This document shows positions 24,960 through 32,428 of a stretch of DNA of 45,213 bases, piece by piece. Below the pieces are notes generated by a model. It was not told the DNA's origin and did not search any database. It saw nothing but the letters and a program-made list of their open reading frames with translations. The position numbers and the translations under genes are program-made. Origin of the DNA: Anaerolineaceae bacterium UBA5838 (GTDB lineage: Bacteria; Chloroflexota; Anaerolineae; Anaerolineales; Anaerolineaceae); the NCBI GenBank assembly GCA_002432795.1, contig DJGU01000028.1, positions 1,010 to 46,222 of the forward strand, written 5' to 3'. Numbering within the stretch: the stretch's first letter is position 1; each line of letters opens with the position of its first letter.

Positions 24960-25890
24960 AAAGCCGCTTCTTTTGATTGTTGGTCCAACAGCTTCCGGCA
25001 AGAGCACGTTTGCTATTAAACTCGCACGTGCCTTGAATGCCGAGATTGTTTCCGCGGATTCGCGCTATCTTTATCGTGAACTGGAGATTGGCGTGGCCAA
25101 GCCGACTGCATCGGAACTTGAGCTTGCAAAGCATCATCTGATCAACGTTACCAGCCTGAAAGAACCGTGGAATTTAGGACTCTACAAACAGTCGGCTGCT
25201 CAAATCATTAGGGAAGTTCATCAACGCGACAGGTTGCCAATCCTGGCAGGGGGAACCGGGCAATACGTCCGCTCAATTCTGCAAAATTGGCAGATTCCAT
25301 CCCATGGGCCAGTTGACACATTGCGTGAAGACCTCGAGACCATTGGCAACAGCATTGGATTCGACCAGCTCTATGAGATGCTCAGTGCCATTGATCCAGA
25401 GGCTGCTGCCAAAATCGATTACCGCAACCACCGTCGGACCATACGGGCATTAGAAGTAATCCTGAGCACGGGAAAGAAATTTTCCGATCTGCGGGACAAG
25501 GAAAAATCCCCATACAGCACACTCACCATTGGTTTGGAACTTCCGCGTGAGGTACTATATGCGCGCATCGATCAGCGAATTGAGGGTATGGTCCGTCAGG
25601 GTTTAGTTGGCGAAGTGCAGAATCTGCTCGATACTGGTTTTGGTCCGACGCTTGAAACAATGCGCGTCATTGGCTACAACGAAATAATTGCTCACCTAAA
25701 AGGAGAAATTAGCCTCGACGAAGCGATCGCATTGATCAAACGGAACACGCGTGCCTTTGTGCGCCGGCAGGCAAACTGGTTTAAGCCTTCAGATCCGGAT
25801 ATTTATTGGTTAAACGCACAAGATCCAGGACTTTTAGAAAAAGCCCTGGATCTTGTTGAACATAATTTTGGAATTACACCGGTTGTATAA
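24952..25890 (+). CDS. miaA: tRNA dimethylallyltransferase
   Basis: The 312-residue enzyme adds a dimethylallyl group to A37 of tRNAs reading U-starting codons. Walker A is IVGPTASGKST; the catalytic Asp lies in VSADSRYLYRELEIGVAKPT; LAGGTGQYVRSIL and DYRNHRRTIRALEV are further signatures. The start overlaps yraN by 8 nt. Its 3' end overlaps ftsH by 17 nt tail to tail. DMAPP, its substrate, is made by the fni product encoded at 3717-4757. Confidence 0.96.
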   Translation: MTKKPLLLIVGPTASGKSTFAIKLARALNAEIVSADSRYLYRELEIGVAKPTASELELAKHHLINVTSLKEPWNLGLYKQSAAQIIREVHQRDRLPILAGGTGQYVRSILQNWQIPSHGPVDTLREDLETIGNSIGFDQLYEMLSAIDPEAAAKIDYRNHRRTIRALEVILSTGKKFSDLRDKEKSPYSTLTIGLELPREVLYARIDQRIEGMVRQGLVGEVQNLLDTGFGPTLETMRVIGYNEIIAHLKGEISLDEAIALIKRNTRAFVRRQANWFKPSDPDIYWLNAQDPGLLEKALDLVEHNFGITPVV

Positions 25891-27742
25891 CCGGTATTCC
25901 CTGATTCTTATCAACTGGAGGAGGGAAGATCGCCTCGAATTCTTCGTTGGAGATGGTTTCTACCTCAAGTAACTTTTCAGCTACGGCAATCAATTTATCT
26001 TTGTGGGTTTCGAGGATTTCTTTTGCAGTTTTGTAAGCCTCGTTAACCACACGCTGTACCTCGCGGTCAATTTCCTGAGCTACTGCTTCGGAATAATCGC
26101 GCTGTTCAGAAATTTCACGTCCCAGGAACACCAGCTCTTCCTTTTGTCCGTATACCATCGGGCCGAGTTTTTCGCTCATGCCGAGCCGGGTGACCATGCT
26201 GCGGGCAATCTTAGTGACCCGTTCAATGTCACTGGAAGCACCAGAAGTGATGTCGTCAAACATGATTTCTTCTGCCGCACGACCGCCAAGCATACCAACC
26301 ATGTCGGAGGTTAGTCTCTTCCTGCTCTCAAGGCTGCGATCTTCAGTGGGCAGGGAGCGCGTAAATCCGCCCATCATGCCGCGGGAAATAATAGACACTT
26401 TCTGAACAGGATCCCCCTCAGGCAGAGCATTTATCACCACCGCGTGTCCAGCTTCGTGATAAGCAATGATTTTCTTTTCCTTGGGGTTGATCAAACGGCT
26501 CTTGCGTTCCGGTCCGGCAATCACCCTTTCGATGGATTCTTCAAACTCGGATTGACCGATGATCTTCATGTTTCGACGGGCAGCGAGTATTGCAGCCTCG
26601 TTGACCAGGTTTTCCAGGTCAGCGCCAACAAAGCCAGGCGTCGCGCGGGCAATTTCTTCCAGGCTGATTTCAGGCGAAACCGGCTTTCCGCGGGTGTGAA
26701 CTTTGAGGATCGCTTCACGACCTTTGAGGTCAGGCTTGTCAAGCATAACACGTCGGTCAAAACGACCAGGGCGCATCAGGGCGGGGTCAAGGATGTCAGG
26801 GCGGTTGGTTGCAGCAATGACGATTACATTGTTATCGGTGCTAAAACCATCCATCTCAACCAGGAGCTGGTTGAGTGTTTGTTCGCGTTCGTCGTGGCTT
26901 CCACCAAGACCAGCACCACGATGGCGGCCAACAGCATCAATTTCATCTACGAAAACAATACATGGTGAGTGTTTCTTGGCTTCATCAAATAAATCTCTGA
27001 CACGGCTGGCACCTACGCCAACAAACATCTCTACAAATTCCGAACCGGAAATTGAGAAGAAAGGTACGCCAGCTTCTCCAGACACGGCTTTAGCCATCAG
27101 GGTTTTGCCAGTGCCGGGGGATCCGACCAAAAGTACACCCTTAGGGATCCTCGCACCCAAAGCAATGAACTTCTGGGGCTCTTTGAGGAATTCAACAACC
27201 TCCTGCAGTTCTTCTTTCGCTTCTTCTACTCCTGCAACGTCAGCAAAGGTAACTGTTGGATGTTCGCCTGTGAGCATTTTTGCGCGGGATTTGCCAAAAG
27301 CCATAGCGGCGTTATTTGAACCCTGCGCCTGCCGGATGAACATGAAAAAGAAGACACCCATCAAAATGAAGGGTATAAAGTTCAATAAGACTATTAAAGC
27401 CTCCGACCAAAAACCGGCAACTACAATCTGAATGCTTAGTTCTGGATCGCGAAGTTTTTCAGGTGAAACACCAAGTTGAACCAACTGTTCCACCAAACCG
27501 CTTTGGGGATCCTTGGAAGAAAAAGTTGTTGTTTTCTGTTCAAGGTTCTTATATTGAACCTCAACCCGATCGCCGTCGACTTTAATGCTGGAAACTTTGC
27601 CAGCCTCGATATCTGCCGCGAGTTGGTTTATTGGAATCTCAGTACTGCCAAAGCTGTTCTCCTGAACGCCGTAAAAAACCATAGCGATCAATGAAAATAG
27701 CAATAGAGCTGAGATAAAAAAAGACTGATTTCGTGGTTTCAA
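25874..27742 (-). CDS. ftsH: ATP-dependent zinc metalloprotease FtsH
   Basis: The 622-residue membrane AAA+ protease degrades unassembled or damaged membrane proteins. Two membrane helices (about 8-27 and 112-137) flank an extracytoplasmic domain. The AAA module has Walker A GSPGTGKT, Walker B CIVFVDEIDAVG and the second-region-of-homology VIAATNRPDILDPALMRPGR. The protease domain has the zinc motif HEAGH and a downstream Asp ligand. The start is TTG 27742, with GGAGG 5 nt upstream. The transcript begins at an extended -10 promoter at 27784-27792. Confidence 0.96.
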   Translation of the reverse strand: MKPRNQSFFISALLLFSLIAMVFYGVQENSFGSTEIPINQLAADIEAGKVSSIKVDGDRVEVQYKNLEQKTTTFSSKDPQSGLVEQLVQLGVSPEKLRDPELSIQIVVAGFWSEALIVLLNFIPFILMGVFFFMFIRQAQGSNNAAMAFGKSRAKMLTGEHPTVTFADVAGVEEAKEELQEVVEFLKEPQKFIALGARIPKGVLLVGSPGTGKTLMAKAVSGEAGVPFFSISGSEFVEMFVGVGASRVRDLFDEAKKHSPCIVFVDEIDAVGRHRGAGLGGSHDEREQTLNQLLVEMDGFSTDNNVIVIAATNRPDILDPALMRPGRFDRRVMLDKPDLKGREAILKVHTRGKPVSPEISLEEIARATPGFVGADLENLVNEAAILAARRNMKIIGQSEFEESIERVIAGPERKSRLINPKEKKIIAYHEAGHAVVINALPEGDPVQKVSIISRGMMGGFTRSLPTEDRSLESRKRLTSDMVGMLGGRAAEEIMFDDITSGASSDIERVTKIARSMVTRLGMSEKLGPMVYGQKEELVFLGREISEQRDYSEAVAQEIDREVQRVVNEAYKTAKEILETHKDKLIAVAEKLLEVETISNEEFEAIFPPPVDKNQGIPVIQPV

Positions 27743-27783
27743 TACTACCTCCGTAAAATTAACGCTTTACGCATCGATTAAAT

Positions 27784-27792
27784 ATTATACCA
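27784..27792 (-). promoter_or_regulatory. Extended -10 promoter of ftsH
   Basis: On the minus strand TGGTATAAT is a perfect extended -10 (TG-N-TATAAT), about 42 nt before the TTG start. No strong -35 is present, as usual for extended -10 promoters. Confidence 0.5.
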
Positions 27793-27848
27793 ACAAGATG
27801 TGATAAATTATCCCTAAGCAGAACTTTGCAGCAGTTTCTGATAGAACT

Positions 27849-28169
27849 CTAATGTATCTCAGTTTCCTGGGGCAGGTGACATAATCCACACCCGATGTTG
27901 GGATTGCGCACAATCCCATGTGAACGAGAACACCAGGCCTTTACCTGAATTCGCTTGCCAAACAAGGTCTTTTTAAAATAAGTCGTCAGAGCCATGTTGG
28001 GGCAGGCATTATTCTGAAGGATGGACGGTACAGGGCAAGTCTTACATACAGACGAAGTCCAATCTTTTTTATCCTGGGGATTAATCAGGGCGCGGCATTC
28101 CTGAAAATTTCGGCCGCGATAATAATCTCCATAAAAGAATTTACACTCGCGGCCGTCTGGAGTCTTCAT
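27849..28169 (-). CDS. Cysteine-rich small protein of unknown function
   Basis: This 106-residue soluble protein starts 6 nt after the efp stop. Eight Cys occur in the order KCKF-like ECKFF, ECRAL, VCKTC, ACPN, WCSR, GCGLCH. The pairs C-x2-C (CKTC, CGLC) suggest a metal or Fe-S site. No named family is recognised and no signal peptide or membrane segment is present. No clear ribosome site is seen, so it may depend on coupling with efp. The distance to ftsH (106 nt) and the ftsH promoter between them make it the last gene of the efp transcript. Confidence 0.6.
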   Translation of the reverse strand: MKTPDGRECKFFYGDYYRGRNFQECRALINPQDKKDWTSSVCKTCPVPSILQNNACPNMALTTYFKKTLFGKRIQVKAWCSRSHGIVRNPNIGCGLCHLPQETEIH

Positions 28170-28175
28170 CGATAA

Positions 28176-28733
28176 CTAAACCCGTGTAAGGTATTCGCCT
28201 GTGCGGGTATCCACACGGATGGTATCGCCTTCATTGACGAAGGAAGGCGTTTGCACTTTGAGCCCCGTGTCTGTAACGACCAGTTTGGTGACGCCAGTGG
28301 CTGTATTACCGCGTGCTGAAGCGTCGGCTGTGATAACTTTCAGATCCACACTGGTAGGAAGCTCAATGTCGAGCGGCTCTTCCCCAAAAAAGGTCAATTT
28401 TACTTCCATGTTTTCTTTCAGGAAGCCGGCATAGTCTTCCGCAAGCTCGTTGGGGATTGCAGGTTGTTCGAAGGTTTCCATATCCATGAAATAGAAGAAA
28501 TTATCATCACGGTAGAGATACTGAACATTGTGGTAATCGAGCCGAATATCCTGAACTCTATCTCCTGAGATGAAAGTCATGTCGAGTGTGTTGCCCTTGC
28601 GGATATCACGCGCTTTGATGCGGATCGTAGCCGAACCTCGACCCGGCTTGTTGTGCGTGTACTCTAAAACGCGAAACAGGTTGCCATCAAGTTGAAACGT
28701 GACACCTTTGCGTAATTCATTTACATCTATCAT
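28176..28733 (-). CDS. efp: Elongation factor P
   Basis: The 185-residue three-domain factor relieves ribosome stalling at polyproline. The N-terminal KOW domain reads MIDVNELRKGVTFQLDGNLF and its tip loop NKPGRGSA carries Arg32 where most bacteria have a modified Lys. The OB domains end with GDTIRVDTRTGEYLTRV. AAAGAGG lies 7 nt before ATG 28733, which overrules a longer frame from 28799. A good promoter is at 28771-28799. No EF-P modification gene is visible in the window. Confidence 0.96.
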   Translation of the reverse strand: MIDVNELRKGVTFQLDGNLFRVLEYTHNKPGRGSATIRIKARDIRKGNTLDMTFISGDRVQDIRLDYHNVQYLYRDDNFFYFMDMETFEQPAIPNELAEDYAGFLKENMEVKLTFFGEEPLDIELPTSVDLKVITADASARGNTATGVTKLVVTDTGLKVQTPSFVNEGDTIRVDTRTGEYLTRV

Positions 28734-28770
28734 ACCGAAACCTCTTTCCAAACTAAACTTTAACAGGCGG

Positions 28771-28799
28771 ATTATATAACATCTCGAACCGCCCGGCAA
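28771..28799 (-). promoter_or_regulatory. Promoter of efp
   Basis: On the minus strand TTGCCG (28794-28799) and a perfect TATAAT (28771-28776) are spaced 17 bp, giving a leader of roughly 30 nt that contains the AAAGAGG ribosome site. Confidence 0.6.
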
Positions 28800-28875
28800 G
28801 GTATCGCAAATGAGAGTTTGGGGTTATAACTGAAGAATTATTATTTTCTGCTAAGAATCTCCGGTGGAGGAAGAC

Positions 28876-30006
28876 ATGATCGAAATTATTAAAGTTGACA
28901 CAAAGGCATTACAAAAAGAGTTTGTCGAATTTCAATACGAGCTCTATCGGGACTGCAAGCAGTTCGTCCCGCCATTCAAGACGGATATTTACGCCATGAT
29001 GAATGAGAAAAAGCATCCTTTTTATGACCACTCAATTTCTGAATTCTTTTTGGCGAAACGCGACGGTAAGGTGGTTGGGAAATTATCGATGCTGATCAAT
29101 CGTCCATTTAACGAATATCACGGAACGAAAGATAGCGAGTTTTACCTTTTTGATTGCATCGACGACCAGGAAGTGGCAAATGCTTTGTTTGATCATGCCA
29201 CGCGCTGGACGCTGGAACACGGCATGAACAGGATTGTTGGACCGAAAGGCTACGGACCGCTTGACGGCTACGGCATCCAGGTGGAAGGTTTTGAGCATCG
29301 CCAGATGATGAATATGATGAACTACAACTATCCATATTATCAACAGCTTGTGGAAAACTATGGCTTTGTCAAAGAAGTCGATTTTGTGTCAAGTTATGTC
29401 AGGCTCGAGGAGTTTGTTCTGCCAGAAAAAATAAAAAAAGCCATGGAAATTGCAAGGAACCGCGGCTCCTTGACAATATTAAGTTTCGAGAATAAGAAGG
29501 AAATTTACAAGTGGAAAGCAAGCCTGCGGGGTGCTTACAATAAATCTTTCGTGCACAATTGGGAGTATTATCCGCTGACAGACCGTGAACTTACATATGT
29601 GGTTGACAACGCGATGGCATTTGTGCTGCCAAAAATGGTGAAGTTTATCGTGAATAAAGAGAACGAAGTAGTTGGATTTGTGCTGCCATTCCCGGACGCT
29701 TCCGCAGCAATGCAGAAAATTAAGGGGAAACTTGGACCTATCGAGATTTTGAGGCTTCTTAGAGAGCTTAAGCGTACCGAATGGCTGGATTTCAATGGAA
29801 TTGGCATCCTGCCTGAGTATCAGGGGATGGGCGGCAACGCGCTTCTGATGGGCGCACTCGAAAGCGCTGCTCGCGAGAATCCACGCTTTGTGCATGCCGA
29901 ACTGACTCAGGTGGCTGAGACAGCCACCCAGATGCGGAAAGATCTGAGCAATCTGGGGGTGCGATTCTACAAAAATCATCGGGTTTACAAGAAGGTTCTT
30001 GATTAA
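28876..30006 (+). CDS. GNAT-fold N-acetyltransferase-like protein
   Basis: About 376 residues. The N-terminal half has a GNAT-like core (FFLAKRDGKVVGKLSMLINRP, then a region GPKGYGPLDGYGIQVEGFEH). A second GNAT-like half has VVGFVLPFPD and an acetyl-CoA-type turn GIGILPEYQGMGGNALLMGA. The tandem layout resembles large, uncharacterised GNAT proteins found in many bacteria; the substrate is unknown. GGAGGA lies just before ATG 28876 and decides the start over GTG 28864. It is divergent from efp and is followed by a strong hairpin terminator. Confidence 0.75.
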   Translation: MIEIIKVDTKALQKEFVEFQYELYRDCKQFVPPFKTDIYAMMNEKKHPFYDHSISEFFLAKRDGKVVGKLSMLINRPFNEYHGTKDSEFYLFDCIDDQEVANALFDHATRWTLEHGMNRIVGPKGYGPLDGYGIQVEGFEHRQMMNMMNYNYPYYQQLVENYGFVKEVDFVSSYVRLEEFVLPEKIKKAMEIARNRGSLTILSFENKKEIYKWKASLRGAYNKSFVHNWEYYPLTDRELTYVVDNAMAFVLPKMVKFIVNKENEVVGFVLPFPDASAAMQKIKGKLGPIEILRLLRELKRTEWLDFNGIGILPEYQGMGGNALLMGALESAARENPRFVHAELTQVAETATQMRKDLSNLGVRFYKNHRVYKKVLD

Positions 30007-30010
30007 TCAA

Positions 30011-30050
30011 ACAAAACGCCGCTGGTAAAAACAGTGGCGTTTTGTTTCTC
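30011..30050 (+). terminator. Terminator after the GNAT gene
   Basis: A stem of about 14 bp (30011-30024 with 30032-30045, one G-T wobble) has a 7-nt loop and is followed by TTCTC. It lies five nt after the stop and also sits downstream of the minus-strand tRNA. Confidence 0.8.
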
Positions 30051-30076
30051 AGCTATAATAAGTTTAAAAGAAAAAA

Positions 30077-30147
30077 GCGGGTGATGGGATTCGAACCCAC
30101 GAATGTTAGCTTGGGAAGCTAATGCCTTACCACTTGGCAACACCCGC
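30077..30147 (-). tRNA. tRNA-Gly (anticodon CCC)
   Basis: Read on the minus strand, the 71 nt fold as a cloverleaf. Acceptor GCGGGTG pairs with CACCCGC, there is a 3-bp D stem (GCC/GGC), and the anticodon stem TTAGC/GCTAA holds loop TTCCCAA. The T stem GTGGG/CCCAT (one G-T pair) holds loop TTCGAAT. The anticodon is CCC, which reads GGG codons. The CCA end is not encoded; a run of six T follows directly. A TAAAAT box lies about 12 nt upstream. Confidence 0.95.
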
Positions 30148-30205
30148 AAGTGAGTTTCTATTTTATCTCAAAAGTAATATTTTTGAAGGGTAAAAAGGAA
30201 ATACC

Positions 30206-30601
30206 ATGAAATCCAGAAGAAAAGAGACTGAGAAATTTATTCGAGGGAGAAGGAATTCTTTTCAGTTTGCTTTCTCTGGATTCTTTTATGTTCTCAAGAC
30301 ACAAAAAAATGCCTGGCTGCATCTTGCAGCAACTGTCATTGTGGTGCTGCTTGCGTTATGGCTGCAAATAGATCGACTCGAATGGCTGGCTATTTTGTTG
30401 GTAATAGGATTGGTTTGGATGGCGGAGTTTTTGAACACGGCACTTGAAGTTATTGTTGATCTGGCAAGTCCCGAAAAGCATCCTCTTGCAAAAGTTGGCA
30501 AGGATGTTGGCGCGGCATCGGTCCTGATTGCCGCCTTTTTGGCTGTCATTATAGGAGTCATTGTGCTTTGGCAGCCTCTTTTAGAAAAAATAGGTTGGTA
30601 A
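30206..30601 (+). CDS. dgkA: Diacylglycerol kinase / undecaprenol kinase family membrane protein
   Basis: The 131-residue small membrane kinase has three membrane helices (about 38-55, 59-77, 103-124). The family signature EFLNTALEVIVDLASPEKHP, then AKVGKDVGAASVL, is present with the catalytic Glu and Asn. Homologues in Gram-positive-type bacteria phosphorylate undecaprenol rather than diacylglycerol; which applies here is not decided by sequence. AAGGA precedes ATG 30206. It lies 58 nt beyond the tRNA. Confidence 0.9.
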   Translation: MKSRRKETEKFIRGRRNSFQFAFSGFFYVLKTQKNAWLHLAATVIVVLLALWLQIDRLEWLAILLVIGLVWMAEFLNTALEVIVDLASPEKHPLAKVGKDVGAASVLIAAFLAVIIGVIVLWQPLLEKIGW

Positions 30602-30606
30602 GGGTT

Positions 30607-30638
30607 GAATAAGCTTTTGGATGAATAAGCTTTTGGAT
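30607..30638 (+). repeat. Perfect 16-bp tandem duplication upstream of trxA
   Basis: Copies at 30607-30622 and 30623-30638 read GAATAAGCTTTTGGAT. The last base of copy two is the first of the trxA -35 box, so the duplication directly abuts the promoter. Confidence 0.9.
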
Positions 30639-30666
30639 TGAAATGGAATGTAAAGGCTTGTATACT
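30638..30666 (+). promoter_or_regulatory. Promoter of trxA
   Basis: TTGAAA (30638-30643) and TATACT (30661-30666) are spaced by exactly 17 bp. The leader of about 25 nt contains GGAGG before ATG 30696. Confidence 0.7.
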
Positions 30667-30695
30667 GGTACAAATTTACCGGAGGATTTTTACTA

Positions 30696-31043
30696 ATGAT
30701 TGAAGAACCTATTCATGTTACAGATGCCGCTTTTCAGAAGACCGTCATCGAAAACACTTTACCTGTGATTGTCGATTTTTGGGCTCCCTGGTGTGGTCCA
30801 TGCCGAATGGTTGCCCCGATCCTGGATAAAATTGCCAAGGAAAACGCTGGCAAACTGCTTGTAGCCAAGGTCAATACTGATGAAAATCAGGAATGGGCTG
30901 GCAAGTATGGAGTGCAGGGCATTCCCACCATGTTGATGCTGAAAGATGGCAAGATTGTCCATCGCCAGGTTGGCGCGCTGCCTGAGCCCATGCTCAAGGA
31001 TGTTGTAAAGCAATTTTTGGAAGTCTGCGAAGCTCAAAACTAA
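30696..31043 (+). CDS. trxA: Thioredoxin
   Basis: The 115-residue redox protein has the active site WCGPC (Cys33, Cys36) after the conserved VDFWAPWCGPCRMVAPIL strand-helix. The cis-Pro lies in GIPTMLMLKDG. Its slightly long N-terminus (MIEEPIHVTD) is normal. GGAGG precedes the ATG. It has its own promoter and terminator, so it is monocistronic. Confidence 0.97.
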   Translation: MIEEPIHVTDAAFQKTVIENTLPVIVDFWAPWCGPCRMVAPILDKIAKENAGKLLVAKVNTDENQEWAGKYGVQGIPTMLMLKDGKIVHRQVGALPEPMLKDVVKQFLEVCEAQN

Positions 31044-31064
31044 CTGGACTTATCGCGCCTTTAG

Positions 31065-31097
31065 GAGGTTGGCAATTCGATTGCCAACCTCTTTTTT
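31065..31097 (+). terminator. Terminator of trxA
   Basis: A 12-bp perfect stem (31065-31076 with 31080-31091) has a 3-nt loop and is followed by six T. It is the strongest intrinsic terminator in the window. Confidence 0.9.
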
Positions 31098-31120
31098 GCT
31101 TAATTTAGCATAAGATGACT

Positions 31121-32404
31121 TCAGGCTTTTTCCCTGATAATCTCAGCCCCAAGCCCGCGCAACTTTTCATCAATGCGCTCGTAACCCCGATCGATTTGGG
31201 CGACATTGCGAATGGTTGAGGTGCCATTGGCTGAAAGCGCCGCGAGGACCAGCGCTATGCCAGCCCGAATATCAGGGCTGTCCAATTTTTCGGCATTTAA
31301 GCGGGTCGGCCCGTTGACAATGCAGCGGTGGGGATCACACAATACGATCTGCGCTCCCATTGAAACCAGTTTATCAGTGAAAAACATGCGGCTGGGATAC
31401 ATCCAGTCGTGGAAGAGAATGGTGCCAGTTGACTGGGTGGCGATTACAATGGCGATGCTCATCAGGTCGGTAGGGAAGGCAGGCCAGGGCATTACGCTGA
31501 TTTCAGGGATGGCATTGCCCAGATCAGGTTCAATCACCAGGCGTTGAATCGCACTCACGAGGACATCATCTCCAACGAATGTCATATCGACCCCCAACCG
31601 TTTCAGGACCATCTGGATCATTGAAAGATGCTCAACGCCCGCGTTATTAATTCGTATTTCACCGTGGGTTACCACGGCCGCGCCAACGAAACTGATTACT
31701 TCCAGGTAATCAGGTCCGATGGAAAATTCAGTTCCATGCAAGCTTTCTTTTCCCTCAATAACCAGCGTATTTGAGCCGATGTTTTGGACATCAGCGCCCA
31801 TCGCGTTCAGCATTTTACAGAGTTCCTGGATGTGAGGCTCCGAGGCTGCGTTTCGTATAGTCGTTGTGCCCTTAGCCAAAACTGCTGCCATGATGGTATT
31901 TTCGGTCGCGGTTACACTGGCTTCATCAAGCAGGATGTCTGCTCCTTGCAGCCTGTCAGATTTAAAATCAAACACACCATCATATTTAAAATTTGCGCCA
32001 AGCTTTTCCAATGCCAGGATGTGCGTGTCAACCCGGCGTCGTCCGATAACGTCACCTCCGGGGGGAGGCAACACAAGATCGCCGAAACGGGCAATCATTG
32101 GACCAGCCAGGAGAATTGACGCACGGATTTGACGGCAGAGATCAGGGTCAAGATCTGACGGGGTAATATTCTTCGCCTGAAAACGCCAGGAGGATGTGTT
32201 TTCCAGCTCTTCAATTTCCACTCCCAGACTCTCAAGGAGCTGGCGCATGGTTTGCGTATCTTTGATATTGGGCATGTTATGCAAAATGACAGGATCTTCT
32301 GTAAGAAGACAGGCTGCCATCATTGGCAAGGCAGCGTTCTTGTTGCCAGAAGGCTGCATCGTGCCGTGCAATGGTCGTCCCCCGGTGATAACAAATTTAT
32401 CCAT
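31121..32404 (-). CDS. murA: UDP-N-acetylglucosamine 1-carboxyvinyltransferase with Asp in place of the catalytic Cys
   Basis: The 427-residue enzyme transfers enolpyruvate from PEP to UDP-GlcNAc, the first committed peptidoglycan step. Lys22 is in PSGNKNAALPMM. The active-site loop PPPGGDVIGRR has Asp118 where the usual enzyme has Cys (PGGCAIG, Cys115 in E. coli). The Cys-to-Asp form is known to stay active and to resist fosfomycin, which alkylates that Cys. Other conserved parts are DPDLCRQIRAS and GYERIDEKLRGLGA. GGAG lies 6 nt before the ATG. It is 24 nt after pckA. Confidence 0.96.
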   Translation of the reverse strand: MDKFVITGGRPLHGTMQPSGNKNAALPMMAACLLTEDPVILHNMPNIKDTQTMRQLLESLGVEIEELENTSSWRFQAKNITPSDLDPDLCRQIRASILLAGPMIARFGDLVLPPPGGDVIGRRRVDTHILALEKLGANFKYDGVFDFKSDRLQGADILLDEASVTATENTIMAAVLAKGTTTIRNAASEPHIQELCKMLNAMGADVQNIGSNTLVIEGKESLHGTEFSIGPDYLEVISFVGAAVVTHGEIRINNAGVEHLSMIQMVLKRLGVDMTFVGDDVLVSAIQRLVIEPDLGNAIPEISVMPWPAFPTDLMSIAIVIATQSTGTILFHDWMYPSRMFFTDKLVSMGAQIVLCDPHRCIVNGPTRLNAEKLDSPDIRAGIALVLAALSANGTSTIRNVAQIDRGYERIDEKLRGLGAEIIREKA

Positions 32405-32428
32405 CAGATCTCCATTTTTGTACTTAAG

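Noticed and set aside
25878..25895. Terminator for miaA or ftsH
   Set aside because: The 7-bp inverted repeat lies inside the overlapping 3' ends of both genes and has no T-tract on either side.
28734..28799. N-terminal extension of EF-P from 28799
   Set aside because: The extension covers the promoter and ribosome site, and EF-P proteins start at the MIDVNELRKG segment.
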